NCBI RefSeq assembly: GCF_029625215.1
Contig: NZ_CP121197.1
Coordinates: 496,001-560,000 of the forward strand
Length of the DNA stretch: 64,000 nt
Direction of reading: 5' to 3'
Source: Aurantibacillus circumpalustris
Lineage (GTDB): Bacteria > Bacteroidota > Bacteroidia > B-17B0 > Aurantibacillaceae
Shown: positions 11,303 to 20,252 of the stretch, in pieces
Position numbering within the stretch: position 1 is the first letter of the stretch
Layout of the letters: every line of letters starts with the position of its first letter
Translations under genes and position numbers: made by a program
Notes under the pieces: generated by a model
What the model saw: only the letters and a program-made list of their open reading frames with translations
Told to the model about the DNA's origin: nothing
The model's database searches: none

Positions 11303-13957
11303 ATGCGTGCACTATATTTCAGTTGCTTAATTTTATCAAGTATACTAGGCCTCTCGCAATCCTTTGTGAAAAACAATACTGGTAAGGCTCTTACTTTTAA
11401 AGACATTCAACTTCAATTTGATCAGTTTAAAAAGACACACGATCTGTCAACTGAAAAACATTGGAAGTGTTTTAAACGTTACGAAATGGACATGCAGCTT
11501 CATACCAACGGACGTGGAGAGCCCGATGGTTTTGCCGATTTTATTACTGCTGCATTAGCCAATGCAAATGACAAAGAGTTAAGTCACGCAAAAACTAATG
11601 CAGGTGTTTGGTCTCCTGTTGGCCCAAATGTTCTTCCCAACAACCTTACAGGGTATATGGAAAATGGAATAGGAAGAGTTAATTGTGTTGCATTCCATCC
11701 TACAAACTCCTCTATATTTTATGTTGGCGTTGCACAGGGTGGCGTATGGAAAACCACTAATGGCGGTGCGTCTTACACACCACTTACTGACAATTTACCT
11801 ATTACACGGATAAGTGATATTTGTATTGATCCAAATAACACAAATACTATTTACATCTCTGTTTGCGATTTTGAATACATTGGTTTTGGACTTTATTTAA
11901 ACGGAAAAAAGCGTCACACACATTACGGTCTTGGTATATACAAAAGTACTGATGGCGGTTTAACCTGGAATCCAACAGGCTTAAGTTTTCAATTCACCAA
12001 TGGAGACGCTTCACTCATGCGAAAGATTATTGTCAATCCTTCAAATTCTAGCGAGGTAATCGCATGCGGTGTTAGCGGTATGTATAAAAGCACCAACGGC
12101 GGAACAAGTTGGATTAAAAAATTAGATTCTCTTTTTATGGATATGGTTCTAGATCCTATAACACCAAATATCATATACGCAGCCACCGGTTGGGTGCAAA
12201 ATTCAAACATGGGTCATGCCGGTATATATAAGTCAACGGATTTCGGTAACACGTGGTCATTGCTTAATACAGGTATTCAGTTTCAAGGAGTAGTTCAGCG
12301 CATCAGGCTTGCAATTGCCCCAAGCGATCATAATTATGTTTACGCCTTGTGCGCAGATAACACAGATGGTTTTTATGGAATGTATCAAAGTACAAATGCT
12401 GGGATTACGTGGACATACAAACCGCCCATTTTAAATATTCTAGAACATGGGCAGGGCAATGGATCTGGAGGACAGGGATTATATGACTTAGCGCTTTGCG
12501 TAAGTGCGACAGACAAAAACACTATTTATACAGGAGGAATAAATATGTGGGGTTCTTCAGACGGCGGCACAACATTTGATCCGGTGAGTCATTGGACTTT
12601 GCAATATGGCAATACATTTCATGGTGACATCCATTATATAGATAGGCAGCCTGGTACTTCCAATGTTTTTGTTTGTAGCGATGGTGGGATTTACAGAAGT
12701 TCTAACATACAGGTTGGAAACTGGGGGCCGTCCTGGCCTACTGTTTGGACAAAACTCAACAATGGCATGCAAATAACTTCTTTTTACCGATTATCCAGTT
12801 CAAAGAATAGTTCAGGTACATTAATGGCTGGAGCACAAGATAATGCATCTTTTTATTTTAATGGCACTTCATGGAGTACCATATTCGGAGGTGATGGCAT
12901 GGACAATTATCTAAATCCAACCAACAACCAAATTATCATTGGCTCAAGTCAATATGGGAGTATATATTACAGCAACGATGGCGGTAATTCAGGGACTTTT
13001 GTAGGATCCAACCCGAATTCTGAATCTTCAGAATGGGTAACTCCCATTGTGGCAGATTACAATAGCCCTGGAGTAATTTATGCCGGAAATGAAAATGTAG
13101 TTAAGTCTACAGACGGTGGCCAAAGTTGGACTAGCTTAGGAACAATTTATACAAACACATTAAGCCAGTTAAATACAGAAATATGCGCCTTAGCAGTGGC
13201 TAACAGCAATAGTAATGTGATTTATGCCGCACGCAGAGTGCGCTACGAATACAATTTAAAAGGAATTATTTTTCGCTCCACTAACGGTGGTACTTCTTTT
13301 ACAAATATCACCAACAATTTACCCGACACTTTATATTATACCGGAATTGAAGTAAATCCCAGCAATTCAAATGAGGCATGTGTTTGTATGGCCGGATTTG
13401 CTAACAACTGTAAGGTTTTTAGAACCACAAACGGAGGATCAAGTTGGACAAACATCTCTTTCAATCTTCCAAATATTCCAGTAAACTGTGTAAAATATTT
13501 ATCAGGGACTGGGCAACTAATTATTGCAACTGACCTTGGTGTTTATATTCTTAATAGCGGCAGCAGTATTTGGAGTAGTTACAGTTTAGGTTTACCAAAT
13601 GTTATAATAAGTGACATAGAGTTTAATCAAGCTGTAAATAAAATTTACGTTTCAACTTTTGGGAGAGGTATTTGGGAAACAAACTTAAATTTATTAACGG
13701 GTCTTCAAGAAAACAAGACTTTAAACCCTTTGGAATTCAAGGTTTATCCAACAGTTACTAAAGGCTCTTTTTTTGTTGAACTAGACGGTTTTTTAAAAAC
13801 GCAAATAACTATTGCCGATGTTTTGGGGAGAGGAGTTTATTCAGGAAATCTAAAAGAATTTAAAACAGAAATCAAGCTTCAGGTTTTACCTGGAACATAT
13901 TATGTAAAGATTGAAAATGAACAATCGGTTGGAGTTAAGAAAATTATTATTGAATAG
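11303..13957 (+). CDS. T9SS-secreted Asp-box (BNR/VPS10-like propeller) protein
   Basis: The 884-residue protein has a signal peptide (MRALYFSCLILSSILGLSQS), a region of about 90 residues, then a long beta-propeller region. That region carries ten Asp-box motifs of the type S-T-N/D-G-G-x-S/T-W (for example STDGGLTW, STNGGTSW, STDGGQSW, TTNGGSSW). The last 75 residues form a T9SS type A sorting domain (FKVYPTVTKGSFFVEL ... GTYYVKIENEQSVGVKKIIIE). It is therefore exported, cleaved and attached to the surface or released. Propellers of this type occur in glycosidases, sortilin-like receptors and adhesins. No sialidase catalytic set is seen, so binding is as likely as catalysis. A TATTTTTG element (11251-11258) precedes it, without a well-spaced -33 box. 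Confidence 0.85.
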   Translation: MRALYFSCLILSSILGLSQSFVKNNTGKALTFKDIQLQFDQFKKTHDLSTEKHWKCFKRYEMDMQLHTNGRGEPDGFADFITAALANANDKELSHAKTNAGVWSPVGPNVLPNNLTGYMENGIGRVNCVAFHPTNSSIFYVGVAQGGVWKTTNGGASYTPLTDNLPITRISDICIDPNNTNTIYISVCDFEYIGFGLYLNGKKRHTHYGLGIYKSTDGGLTWNPTGLSFQFTNGDASLMRKIIVNPSNSSEVIACGVSGMYKSTNGGTSWIKKLDSLFMDMVLDPITPNIIYAATGWVQNSNMGHAGIYKSTDFGNTWSLLNTGIQFQGVVQRIRLAIAPSDHNYVYALCADNTDGFYGMYQSTNAGITWTYKPPILNILEHGQGNGSGGQGLYDLALCVSATDKNTIYTGGINMWGSSDGGTTFDPVSHWTLQYGNTFHGDIHYIDRQPGTSNVFVCSDGGIYRSSNIQVGNWGPSWPTVWTKLNNGMQITSFYRLSSSKNSSGTLMAGAQDNASFYFNGTSWSTIFGGDGMDNYLNPTNNQIIIGSSQYGSIYYSNDGGNSGTFVGSNPNSESSEWVTPIVADYNSPGVIYAGNENVVKSTDGGQSWTSLGTIYTNTLSQLNTEICALAVANSNSNVIYAARRVRYEYNLKGIIFRSTNGGTSFTNITNNLPDTLYYTGIEVNPSNSNEACVCMAGFANNCKVFRTTNGGSSWTNISFNLPNIPVNCVKYLSGTGQLIIATDLGVYILNSGSSIWSSYSLGLPNVIISDIEFNQAVNKIYVSTFGRGIWETNLNLLTGLQENKTLNPLEFKVYPTVTKGSFFVELDGFLKTQITIADVLGRGVYSGNLKEFKTEIKLQVLPGTYYVKIENEQSVGVKKIIIE

Positions 13958-13963
13958 CATTTT

Positions 13964-14025
13964 AAACTCAGAGCAACTTAAACACAGAGGCTCAGAGAAA
14001 TCTAGCGGCGCAGAGTTAATTGTTA
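13964..14025. repeat. Degenerate CACAGAGGC-type short repeat
   Basis: The intergenic stretch after the Asp-box gene contains loosely repeated words (ACTCAGAGC, AACACAGAGGCTCAGAG, GGCGCAGAG). They resemble the stretch at 55428-55466. It is non-coding and of unknown function. Confidence 0.5.
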
Positions 14026-14078
14026 TATAGCTCTGAACGTTGAGCTATAAATTGAGTATTAAAGTAGAATATAGGAAA

Positions 14079-14438
14079 TTAAACCCCTTTTATTTTTTCC
14101 CATTTACTTTTAAAAGTAAACGCTAATACCGTTGCGCGTTGTTTAGCAAGATCTGCCTTTTCGCCGGAAAACAAAGCGTCAACATTACCGTTAAACACTC
14201 TTAGCCAATCATCAAATTGATGTGTCTTAATGGGTAGGTTAATATGTTTTTCGAAGACGTTGGTTGTATATCCTTCTTCATCGAGTAAAACAAAACTCCA
14301 GAAATGAACGATGTGTGGAATATGTTTTGGAAAATCGATGTGCGCAAAAATCGGTTTCATTTCTTCAAGTTGAAGCAGTTCAGAATAGAAGGTAGTGATG
14401 AGTAATTCAATATCTGCTTTAGAAGTAATGTCGTTCAT
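14079..14438 (-). CDS. Group III truncated haemoglobin
   Basis: The 119-residue globin aligns by eye with Campylobacter Ctb (127 residues). The B10 tyrosine is in TTFYSE (Tyr18), the aromatic patch is HFWSFVLL (Trp47), and the proximal haem-ligating histidine is His65 in FEKHINLP, matching the KHLDLP His72 of Ctb. The C-terminal helices (FDDWLRVFNGNVDALF, AKQRATVLAFTFKSKW) complete the 2-over-2 fold. Group III globins bind oxygen and NO and are linked to NO or oxygen handling in the cytoplasm. It lies downstream of the ECF sigma pair on the same strand, 63 bases after the membrane-protein gene, so co-transcription is possible. Confidence 0.85.
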   Translation of the reverse strand: MNDITSKADIELLITTFYSELLQLEEMKPIFAHIDFPKHIPHIVHFWSFVLLDEEGYTTNVFEKHINLPIKTHQFDDWLRVFNGNVDALFSGEKADLAKQRATVLAFTFKSKWEKIKGV

Positions 14439-14501
14439 GGGTACAAAAGTACTTTTCTTTTATAACCTTATTACATTAAAACGAGTAATAAAGAAACTGG
14501 A

Positions 14502-15206
14502 TTAGTTTGGCCTTATTTCGACATCTCGCTCTTCCATAACAGGGGTAGGACGAATTTCCTGAAGCTTTTGTGTTTCAACGGCCTCGGCGCGACGTTTTGC
14601 TCTTCTTTTGGCCTTTGCCTCTTCGTCTGCGGCTGCATTTGCAACACTATCTATTGTTGTTTCAGAACTATTTACTGCGGACGCAGGATTTGTTATTGCA
14701 GGCACTAAATTTGCAACTGTAGAGTTGGAATTAGATTCTTGTTTAGAAAGTTCTTTAGGAGTTTCAACCACGACAATTGCTTTTTCTTCCTTTATAAGAT
14801 CCTCGTTTTGTGAAACCGCCTGAACTGACTCAATTTCCGGCTTAGCTTTTTTTACTAAAACTGGGAGTGCTTTTTTTTCAGCTTGCTTAGGCTCTTCAGA
14901 GTTCATAGTAACAGCGTCAGTTTCTGGACTCTCCGACTTTTCCTTAACTGAAGTCTTTATACTCACAAAATTAACTAGAAGGAAAGAAAAAATAATTATT
15001 ATGATACCAAATACAGATGGAAGAACAATGTTTCTGTTCATGGTAAAATTAAGGTTGGCAAACCTGTTCTCACGATGATCGCTGACTATTGAATCGGTGA
15101 AGGTTTCAAATTTTTCCCAGGCTTCTTCGCTTACTGCAACAGTGGCCTCTTTTAGCTGCGTACGCAGGTGCCTTTCATCTATTTCGTAGGTAAAATGGTT
15201 ACTCAT
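14502..15206 (-). CDS. Single-span membrane protein encoded with an ECF sigma factor (possible anti-sigma-like)
   Basis: A protein of 234 residues with three parts: a soluble N-terminal region of about 55 residues containing AVSEEAWEKFETF; one membrane segment around residues 60-82 (IVLPSVFGIIIIIFSFLLVNFV); and a low-complexity Lys/Glu/Ser/Ala-rich tail ending in a basic EEAKAKRRAKRRAEA stretch. Its ATG overlaps the TGA of the ECF sigma gene by four bases (15203-15206), so the two are translationally coupled. Position and topology (short cytoplasmic domain, one span, periplasmic tail) fit an anti-sigma factor. However, I recognise no zinc-ASD or FecR motif, so the role is inferred from context. 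Confidence 0.6.
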   Translation of the reverse strand: MSNHFTYEIDERHLRTQLKEATVAVSEEAWEKFETFTDSIVSDHRENRFANLNFTMNRNIVLPSVFGIIIIIFSFLLVNFVSIKTSVKEKSESPETDAVTMNSEEPKQAEKKALPVLVKKAKPEIESVQAVSQNEDLIKEEKAIVVVETPKELSKQESNSNSTVANLVPAITNPASAVNSSETTIDSVANAAADEEAKAKRRAKRRAEAVETQKLQEIRPTPVMEERDVEIRPN

Positions 15207-15778
15207 GCCTTTATCTGTTTTAAACTTTTTTCAATATTCTTCTGAAAATTAAATCTTGCTTTTTCTAAATTACTCTTTACGGTTTCTTCGCTAGATTCCA
15301 AAATAGCTGCCGCTTCAGATAAACTATGTCCTTCAATCACATGAAGGTTAAAAATAAGGCGTTGTGAGGGCACCATTTGCTGCAGGCTTCTTACCAGTGT
15401 TTCAGTATCTAAATGATTAAAATCAATCACCTCATTGTTTTCAAATAAATTGTAGTTTTTAGAAGTTGCATTATCAGTGGCATAAACCGTGCTTGAAACA
15501 TAGTATTCGCTGCGAATACTTTTAACGTAAGCAACGCATTCCAGAATAAACTCTTTCTCAAAAAAAGTATCTAAAGTCGGGACTTTAGAATTACGCATAT
15601 TTTGTAGCTTTTCAAAACAGGAATTAAATCCAAGGTTCAACACTTCTTCTGCCTGCTGCTGGTTTTTACAATACCTGTTAGCTATGGCAGCTAATTTTCC
15701 GTAATAAAGATGAAATACCTCTTTTTTAGCGGTTATATCATTCTTTTGAATGGCTGATATCAAGTCAGGAGAAGACAT
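15203..15778 (-). CDS. RNA polymerase ECF-type sigma factor (sigma-70 family)
   Basis: The 191-residue protein has a sigma region 2 (LYYGKLAAIANRYCKNQQQAEEVLNLGFNSCFEKL) and a C-terminal region 4 helix-turn-helix (LHVIEGHSLSEAAAILESSEETVKSNLEKARFNFQKN). There is no region 1 or 3, as in ECF sigma factors. It would direct RNA polymerase to a small regulon, probably in response to an envelope signal sensed through the overlapping membrane protein. The promoter region contains GAAAC-N16-CGTTAA (15828-15802 on the minus strand), an ECF-like site about 25 bases before the ATG, which suggests autoregulation. Confidence 0.88.
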   Translation of the reverse strand: MSSPDLISAIQKNDITAKKEVFHLYYGKLAAIANRYCKNQQQAEEVLNLGFNSCFEKLQNMRNSKVPTLDTFFEKEFILECVAYVKSIRSEYYVSSTVYATDNATSKNYNLFENNEVIDFNHLDTETLVRSLQQMVPSQRLIFNLHVIEGHSLSEAAAILESSEETVKSNLEKARFNFQKNIEKSLKQIKA

Positions 15779-16175
15779 GAGTTTTAGTTGAGTGTTTCAG
15801 TTTAACGTAAAAAAATGCTAAAAGTTTCGTTTTAGATTCTAAGAACCTAAATGTAGGAGAAAAAATGGAAGAAAAAAATGCTAAAAATCAGGCATTCGCA
15901 GTGCTCACAAACACATTTTTACAATGGCAAAACATTCCCCATAAAAATACTTTCCATTCATACAACCTGTTTTTCTAATTTTTTTTTTAAATTTATTAGA
16001 TTGCTGTAAATCAAGCTAATCATAGGTTATCACGTATTGTCAACATTTTGATAATGTTTAAAACTTAGCCCCGCTGTTAATTCATTTGTCTATCTATTGG
16101 CCTTATTTTTATTTTTATTTGTAACAGGAGATTAAGAAAAGATTAACAAACGGAAATAAATAAAGCATTTAAACT
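15779..16175. other. Divergent control region between the ECF sigma gene and nrdB
   Basis: On the minus strand it holds GAAAC (15828-15824) and CGTTAA (15807-15802), spaced 16 bases apart like an ECF promoter, just before the sigma gene. On the plus strand, TTTG (16085-16088)-N21-TATTTTTA (16110-16117) is a plausible nrdB promoter with a leader of about 50 bases. A 37-codon ORF at 15865-15978 exists but is not convincing. No clear palindromic NrdR box was found. Confidence 0.4.
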
Positions 16176-17147
16176 ATGACAGAACCAATACTCGTCGAAA
16201 ATAAGGACAGATTCGTACTCTTCCCGATCAAATATAAAGACATCTGGGAATTTTATAAAAAAGCCGAGGCGAGTTTTTGGACCGCTGAGGAAATTGACCT
16301 TGCTTCGGATAGTACTGATTGGAATAATAAGCTGAATGATAACGAGAAACACTTTATAAAGCATGTTTTAGCGTTTTTTGCTGCCAGTGATGGTATTGTG
16401 AACGAAAACCTTGCCATTAACTTCCTTAATGAGGTTCAATATCCTGAAGCCCGTTGTTTTTATGGCTTTCAGATTATGATGGAGAATATCCACTCAGAAA
16501 CTTACTCCTTATTAATAGACACTTATATTAAAGATCCTGTTGAAAAAGACCATTTGCTTCACGCTGTTGACACGGTTCCTTGTGTTGGGGAGAAGGCAGA
16601 CTGGGCGATTCGTTGGATTAATAATGGCTCTTTTGCTGAAAGACTTATTGCCTTTGCGGCTGTAGAAGGTATTTTCTTCTCTGGATCTTTCTGCTCGATT
16701 TTTTGGCTTAAAAAACGTGGTTTGATGCCAGGTTTAACTTTTAGCAACGAATTAATAAGCCGTGACGAAGGCCTGCATTGCGATTTTGCGTGTTTATTAT
16801 ATACTTCACACGTGAAACATCAATTACCAAAGGAACAGGTAGCTAAAATTATTGCCGATGCGGTTAGCATTGAGAAAAAATTTGTGGTAGACGCTATACC
16901 GGTTAAATTAATAGGAATGAATTCAGACTTAATGTGTCAATACATTGAGTTTTGCGCTGACAGATTACTTTTGTCATTGGGCTGCGATAAGCTTTACAAT
17001 GCTGTTAATCCATTTGATTTTATGGAAATGATCTCGTTGCAAGGCAAAACCAACTTTTTTGAGAAACGCGTAGCGGAATATCAGAAAGCGGGTGTAATGA
17101 ATAATAAAGAAGAGAATAACATATTTAACCTCGACGAAGACTTCTAG
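16176..17147 (+). CDS. nrdB: Class Ia ribonucleotide reductase, small subunit (beta)
   Basis: NrdB holds the diiron-tyrosyl radical that starts ribonucleotide reduction. At 323 residues it resembles the eukaryotic R2 core. The block [18 protein letters not shown] supplies a metal-binding Glu and His and the radical tyrosine (Tyr110). [10 protein letters not shown] supplies the first acidic ligand, and [16 protein letters not shown] the later Glu/His ligands. The C-terminus NIFNLDEDF is the usual acidic tail that docks on the large subunit. It precedes nrdA in the same direction, separated by 228 bases that contain the nested-helix element at 17162-17274. Confidence 0.96.
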   Translation: MTEPILVENKDRFVLFPIKYKDIWEFYKKAEASFWTAEEIDLASDSTDWNNKLNDNEKHFIKHVLAFFAASDGIVNENLAINFLNEVQYPEARCFYGFQIMMENIHSETYSLLIDTYIKDPVEKDHLLHAVDTVPCVGEKADWAIRWINNGSFAERLIAFAAVEGIFFSGSFCSIFWLKKRGLMPGLTFSNELISRDEGLHCDFACLLYTSHVKHQLPKEQVAKIIADAVSIEKKFVVDAIPVKLIGMNSDLMCQYIEFCADRLLLSLGCDKLYNAVNPFDFMEMISLQGKTNFFEKRVAEYQKAGVMNNKEENNIFNLDEDF

Positions 17148-17161
17148 ATTTTTAACAGTAG

Positions 17162-17274
17162 TCGGTTAAATAACCCCCTGTATTATCGTACCTTTATGTA
17201 GGCAAGACGCGGTCTAGCAAGGGAATTTTAGCCCCTAAAAGGTAGGAAAAAATACAGGAATATTAATTAACCGA
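17162..17274 (+). ncRNA. Candidate structured RNA element between nrdB and nrdA
   Basis: Three nested, perfectly complementary arms can be read. The outer arm pairs TCGGTTAA (17162-17169) with TTAACCGA (17267-17274). The middle arm pairs CCTGTATT (17177-17184) with AATACAGG (17251-17258). The inner arm pairs TACCTTT (17189-17195) with AAAGGTA (17238-17244) and is extended by TAGG (17199-17202) with CCTA (17234-17237). Inside lies a small hairpin, AGAC-GCG-GTCT (17205-17215). A competing hairpin TTTTAG-CCC-CTAAAA (17226-17240) would break the inner arm, so two exclusive folds are possible. Together this is 27 base pairs over 113 bases, in the nrdA leader. I do not recognise it as a known riboswitch class. 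It may be a cis-regulator of nrdA, a processing site or a stabiliser. Confidence 0.6.
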
Positions 17275-17375
17275 TGAAAGTTGGAAACATTAAAAAACTT
17301 AAGACAGGAAAAGAATAATTTGAAAGTACCTTGTAGTAACTAAAATAACTCAAAAACTAAAAAAACCAAAGGCGT

Positions 17376-19793
17376 ATGTTTGTATTAAAAAGAGATGGCA
17401 CCAGAGAGTCGGTAAAATTCGATAAAATTACCGCTCGTATTCAAAAACTTAGCTATGGCCTAGAGCCAATGCACGTTGATTCAATTCTTGTTGCAAAGAA
17501 GGTGATTGACGGTGTTTATGATGGTGTAACCACCAGTGAGCTAGATAATCTAGCTGCTGAAACAGCTGCGGGACTAACTTCCCGCCATCCCGATTACGCG
17601 CAATTAGCGTCGCGTATCGCAGTAAGTAATTTACATAAGAACACGATTAAGTCTTTTTCGAAGACGATCGAGTCCTTATATCATTATATTGATCCCAAAA
17701 ATGGGTTAAACGCTTCTCTGATTGCAGAGGACGTTTATAAAATAGTAATGGAAAATGCACACACGTTGGATTCTTCTATTATTTATGACAGAGATTTTGG
17801 TTACGATTATTTTGGGTTTAAAACCTTAGAACGTTCTTATTTGCTTAAGATGAACAACCGTGTTGCAGAACGCCCTCAACACATGATCATGCGTGTAGCA
17901 GTTGGAATTCATAAAAACGATATTGAAGCGGCATTAAGAACTTACAATTTAATGAGCGAGCGTTGGTTTACACATGCTACGCCAACCTTATTCAACGCGG
18001 GTACTCCCAAGCCGCAAATGAGCTCTTGCTTTTTATTACAAGTAAAAGACGATAGCATTGATGGTATTTACGATACATTAAAACAATGCGCGAAGATTTC
18101 TCAAAGCGCTGGTGGTATTGGTATCAATATTCACAATGTACGTGCAACTGGCTCTTATATTAAAGGAACTAATGGAACCAGCAACGGAATTATTCCAATG
18201 CTAAAAGTGTACAATGAAACTGCACGTTATGTCGATCAAGGTGGTGGAAAACGTAAAGGTTCTATCGCAGTGTATTTAGAGCCATGGCATGCAGATATTT
18301 ATGAGTTTTTAGATATTCGTAAAAATCACGGTAAGGAAGAAATGCGTGCACGTGATTTATTTACTGCACTTTGGATTCCTGATTTATTTATGAAGCGTGT
18401 AGAAGCGGAAGGTGATTGGAGCTTAATGTGTCCAAACGAATGCCCAGGCTTAAGCGATTGCCACAGCGAAGCATTTGAAACACTGTATACTAAATACGAA
18501 AGCGAAGGGAAATTCCGTAAACAAATTAAAGCGCGTGAATTATGGGCAGCCATTATTGAAGCACAAATTGAAACCGGTAATCCGTACATGTTGTTTAAAG
18601 ATGCGGCTAACTCCAAATCAAATCAACAAAATTTAGGTACCATTAAATCTTCTAACTTATGTACCGAAATTATTGAGTACACCAGCAAAGATGAGGTTGC
18701 CGTATGTAACTTAGCTTCTCTTGCATTACCACGTTTTGTGGATGAGAAAGAAGGAACATTTGATCACGATAAATTATTTGAGATCACTTATCAAGCTACG
18801 TTAAACTTAAATAAAATCATCGACCGTAATTATTACCCGGTTCCTGAAGCGCGTAATTCGAACATGCGTCACCGTCCTATTGGCCTTGGTGTGCAAGGTT
18901 TGGCCGATGCGTTTATTTTAATGCGTTATCCTTTTGAAAGTGATGAAGCGAAAAAATTAAATTCAGAGATTTTTGAGACGATGTATTTTGCTGCTTTAAC
19001 GGCTAGTAAAGATCTTGCAAAAATTGATGGTGCTTACGAAACATACCCTGGTTCACCGGTTTCAAAAGGAATTTTCCAACACGACATGTGGAATGTAAAA
19101 GCTAGTCCACGTTGGGAATGGGATGTATTGCGTGAAGAAATCATGAAATACGGAATTCGTAACAGTTTATTGTTAGCACCAATGCCAACAGCAAGTACAT
19201 CGCAAATTTTAGGTAACAACGAATGTTTTGAGCCATATACAAGCAACATTTATACACGTCGTGTATTGAGTGGTGAGTTTGTAGTAGTAAACAAACATTT
19301 ATTACGTGACTTAGTGAAATTAGGTATCTGGAACGAAGGTTTAAAAAACAAAATCATTGCGGCGAACGGTTCGGTGCAAGGAATTCCTGAAATTCCTGCC
19401 AACATTAAAGAACTTTACAAAACAGTTTGGGAAATTAAACAACGTACCATTATTGATATGGCCGCCGACCGTGGAGCATTTATCGATCAATCGCAATCGT
19501 TGAATTTATTTATTCAAGATGCAAACTTCGCTAAAATGAGTTCGGCACATTTCTATAGCTGGAAAAAAGGTTTAAAAACTGGTATGTATTATTTACGTAC
19601 TAAAGCAGCGGCTGATGCCATTAAGTTTACAGTAGATCAAGCAGCTTTAAGCCAACCTACATTTGTGTTAGGAAACGAAGATCAGCTATTGGTAGATCGT
19701 GGACAATCGCATGTGTTAAGCTTTGAAGAAAAACAAGCGCAGTTAAGCTGTTCTCTGGATAATCCGGAGGATTGTGAGGCGTGTGGGTCGTAA
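17376..19793 (+). CDS. nrdA: Class Ia ribonucleotide reductase, large subunit (alpha)
   Basis: The catalytic subunit reduces ribonucleoside diphosphates to deoxyribonucleotides. The 805-residue protein opens with an ATP-cone allosteric domain ([24 protein letters not shown], about residues 1-90), followed by the ten-stranded barrel. Visible active-site parts are [16 protein letters not shown] (first catalytic Cys), SNLCTEI near residue 428 (Asn-Cys-Glu triad) and [15 protein letters not shown]. The C-terminal tail [11 protein letters not shown] carries the CxxC pair that is re-reduced by thioredoxin. The whole sequence is of the eukaryotic-like NrdA type and matches the eukaryotic-like NrdB upstream. 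It ends just before a strong terminator at 19811. Confidence 0.97.
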   Translation: MFVLKRDGTRESVKFDKITARIQKLSYGLEPMHVDSILVAKKVIDGVYDGVTTSELDNLAAETAAGLTSRHPDYAQLASRIAVSNLHKNTIKSFSKTIESLYHYIDPKNGLNASLIAEDVYKIVMENAHTLDSSIIYDRDFGYDYFGFKTLERSYLLKMNNRVAERPQHMIMRVAVGIHKNDIEAALRTYNLMSERWFTHATPTLFNAGTPKPQMSSCFLLQVKDDSIDGIYDTLKQCAKISQSAGGIGINIHNVRATGSYIKGTNGTSNGIIPMLKVYNETARYVDQGGGKRKGSIAVYLEPWHADIYEFLDIRKNHGKEEMRARDLFTALWIPDLFMKRVEAEGDWSLMCPNECPGLSDCHSEAFETLYTKYESEGKFRKQIKARELWAAIIEAQIETGNPYMLFKDAANSKSNQQNLGTIKSSNLCTEIIEYTSKDEVAVCNLASLALPRFVDEKEGTFDHDKLFEITYQATLNLNKIIDRNYYPVPEARNSNMRHRPIGLGVQGLADAFILMRYPFESDEAKKLNSEIFETMYFAALTASKDLAKIDGAYETYPGSPVSKGIFQHDMWNVKASPRWEWDVLREEIMKYGIRNSLLLAPMPTASTSQILGNNECFEPYTSNIYTRRVLSGEFVVVNKHLLRDLVKLGIWNEGLKNKIIAANGSVQGIPEIPANIKELYKTVWEIKQRTIIDMAADRGAFIDQSQSLNLFIQDANFAKMSSAHFYSWKKGLKTGMYYLRTKAAADAIKFTVDQAALSQPTFVLGNEDQLLVDRGQSHVLSFEEKQAQLSCSLDNPEDCEACGS

Positions 19794-19810
19794 TAAATAA
19801 TAAACTTGAT

Positions 19811-19841
19811 AAAAGCCTCTCATTGAATGAGAGGCTTTTTT
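19811..19841 (+). terminator. Intrinsic terminator of the nrdBA transcript
   Basis: AAAAGCCTCTCAT (19811-19823) pairs perfectly with ATGAGAGGCTTTT (19827-19839) around a TGA loop and runs into further T residues. This 13-bp stem with a U-tract lies 18 bases after the nrdA stop. Confidence 0.9.
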
Positions 19842-19851
19842 AAGCAATTAA

Positions 19852-20004
19852 ATAAAAAAAGCGTAGAATAAATCTACGCTTAGATCTTAAGAGGTGTGGA
19901 GCGAAGTTGATTTCATTAGTCAACTTAGTTCTTAAGGCCACCTCGAGAGAAAAGGCTAGACAATAAAAAGTTCATTTACTTTTGAGTCTAGTCTTTTTCA
20001 TTTT
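19852..20004 (-). ncRNA. Candidate small RNA with three hairpins and its own terminator
   Basis: Reading the minus strand from about 20004, hairpin 1 pairs 19997-19986 with 19961-19950 (one G-U pair). It has an inner AAAAGT/ACTTTT stem (19983-19978 with 19971-19966). Hairpin 2 closes GAGGTG (19944-19939) with CACCTC (19896-19891) and has an inner AAGTTGA/TCAACTT stem (19926-19920 with 19910-19904) across a large bubble. Hairpin 3 is AAGCGTAGA/TCTACGCTT (19881-19873 with 19867-19859) followed by a U-run, a textbook terminator. A TATCTTTG -7 element (20018-20011) lies just upstream; no good -33 TTG is visible. Stem-bubble-stem hairpin 2 is vaguely 6S-like, but I cannot assign it. The plus strand could also form these stems, though the terminator polarity favours minus. 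Confidence 0.55.
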
Positions 20005-20203
20005 ATACGTCAAAGATAAAACAAACTATATTCTTTGAGTTAAAAAAATAAACGGTTTATAAACAAACCAAAGTTCAGATTGACTATCAGTGCAATGCGT
20101 TATAAAGACGTTACTAACATAAAATTACGACTTTAAAACAAACCCTTTTTGTGAAATATTTATAAATCTAAGACTGTTGTCAATACGTATTTATACATTG
20201 GAA

Positions 20204-20234
20204 TTTGGATGATAAATATCTTTTCTTACCTTTA
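20204..20234 (+). promoter_or_regulatory. Promoter of the HsdR-N-like gene
   Basis: TTTG (20204-20207), 19 bases, then TACCTTTA (20227-20234) matches the Bacteroidota consensus. It places the transcription start a little before the ATG at 20253 and excludes the in-frame TTG at 20205. Confidence 0.6.
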
Positions 20235-20252
20235 ATTATCAAAATAATTTTC

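Noticed and set aside
15865-15978. 37-codon ORF on the plus strand upstream of nrdB with GGAGA before its ATG
   Set aside because: It is short, has no recognisable domain or signal, ends in a T-rich tract, and its SD-like sequence may be chance in AT-rich DNA. Kept out of the gene list.
17271-17292. Hammerhead-like string CCGATGA followed by GAAAC near the end of the nrd element
   Set aside because: The required CUGAUGA is altered (C for U) and no stem II can form between the two motifs, so it is not a plausible ribozyme core.
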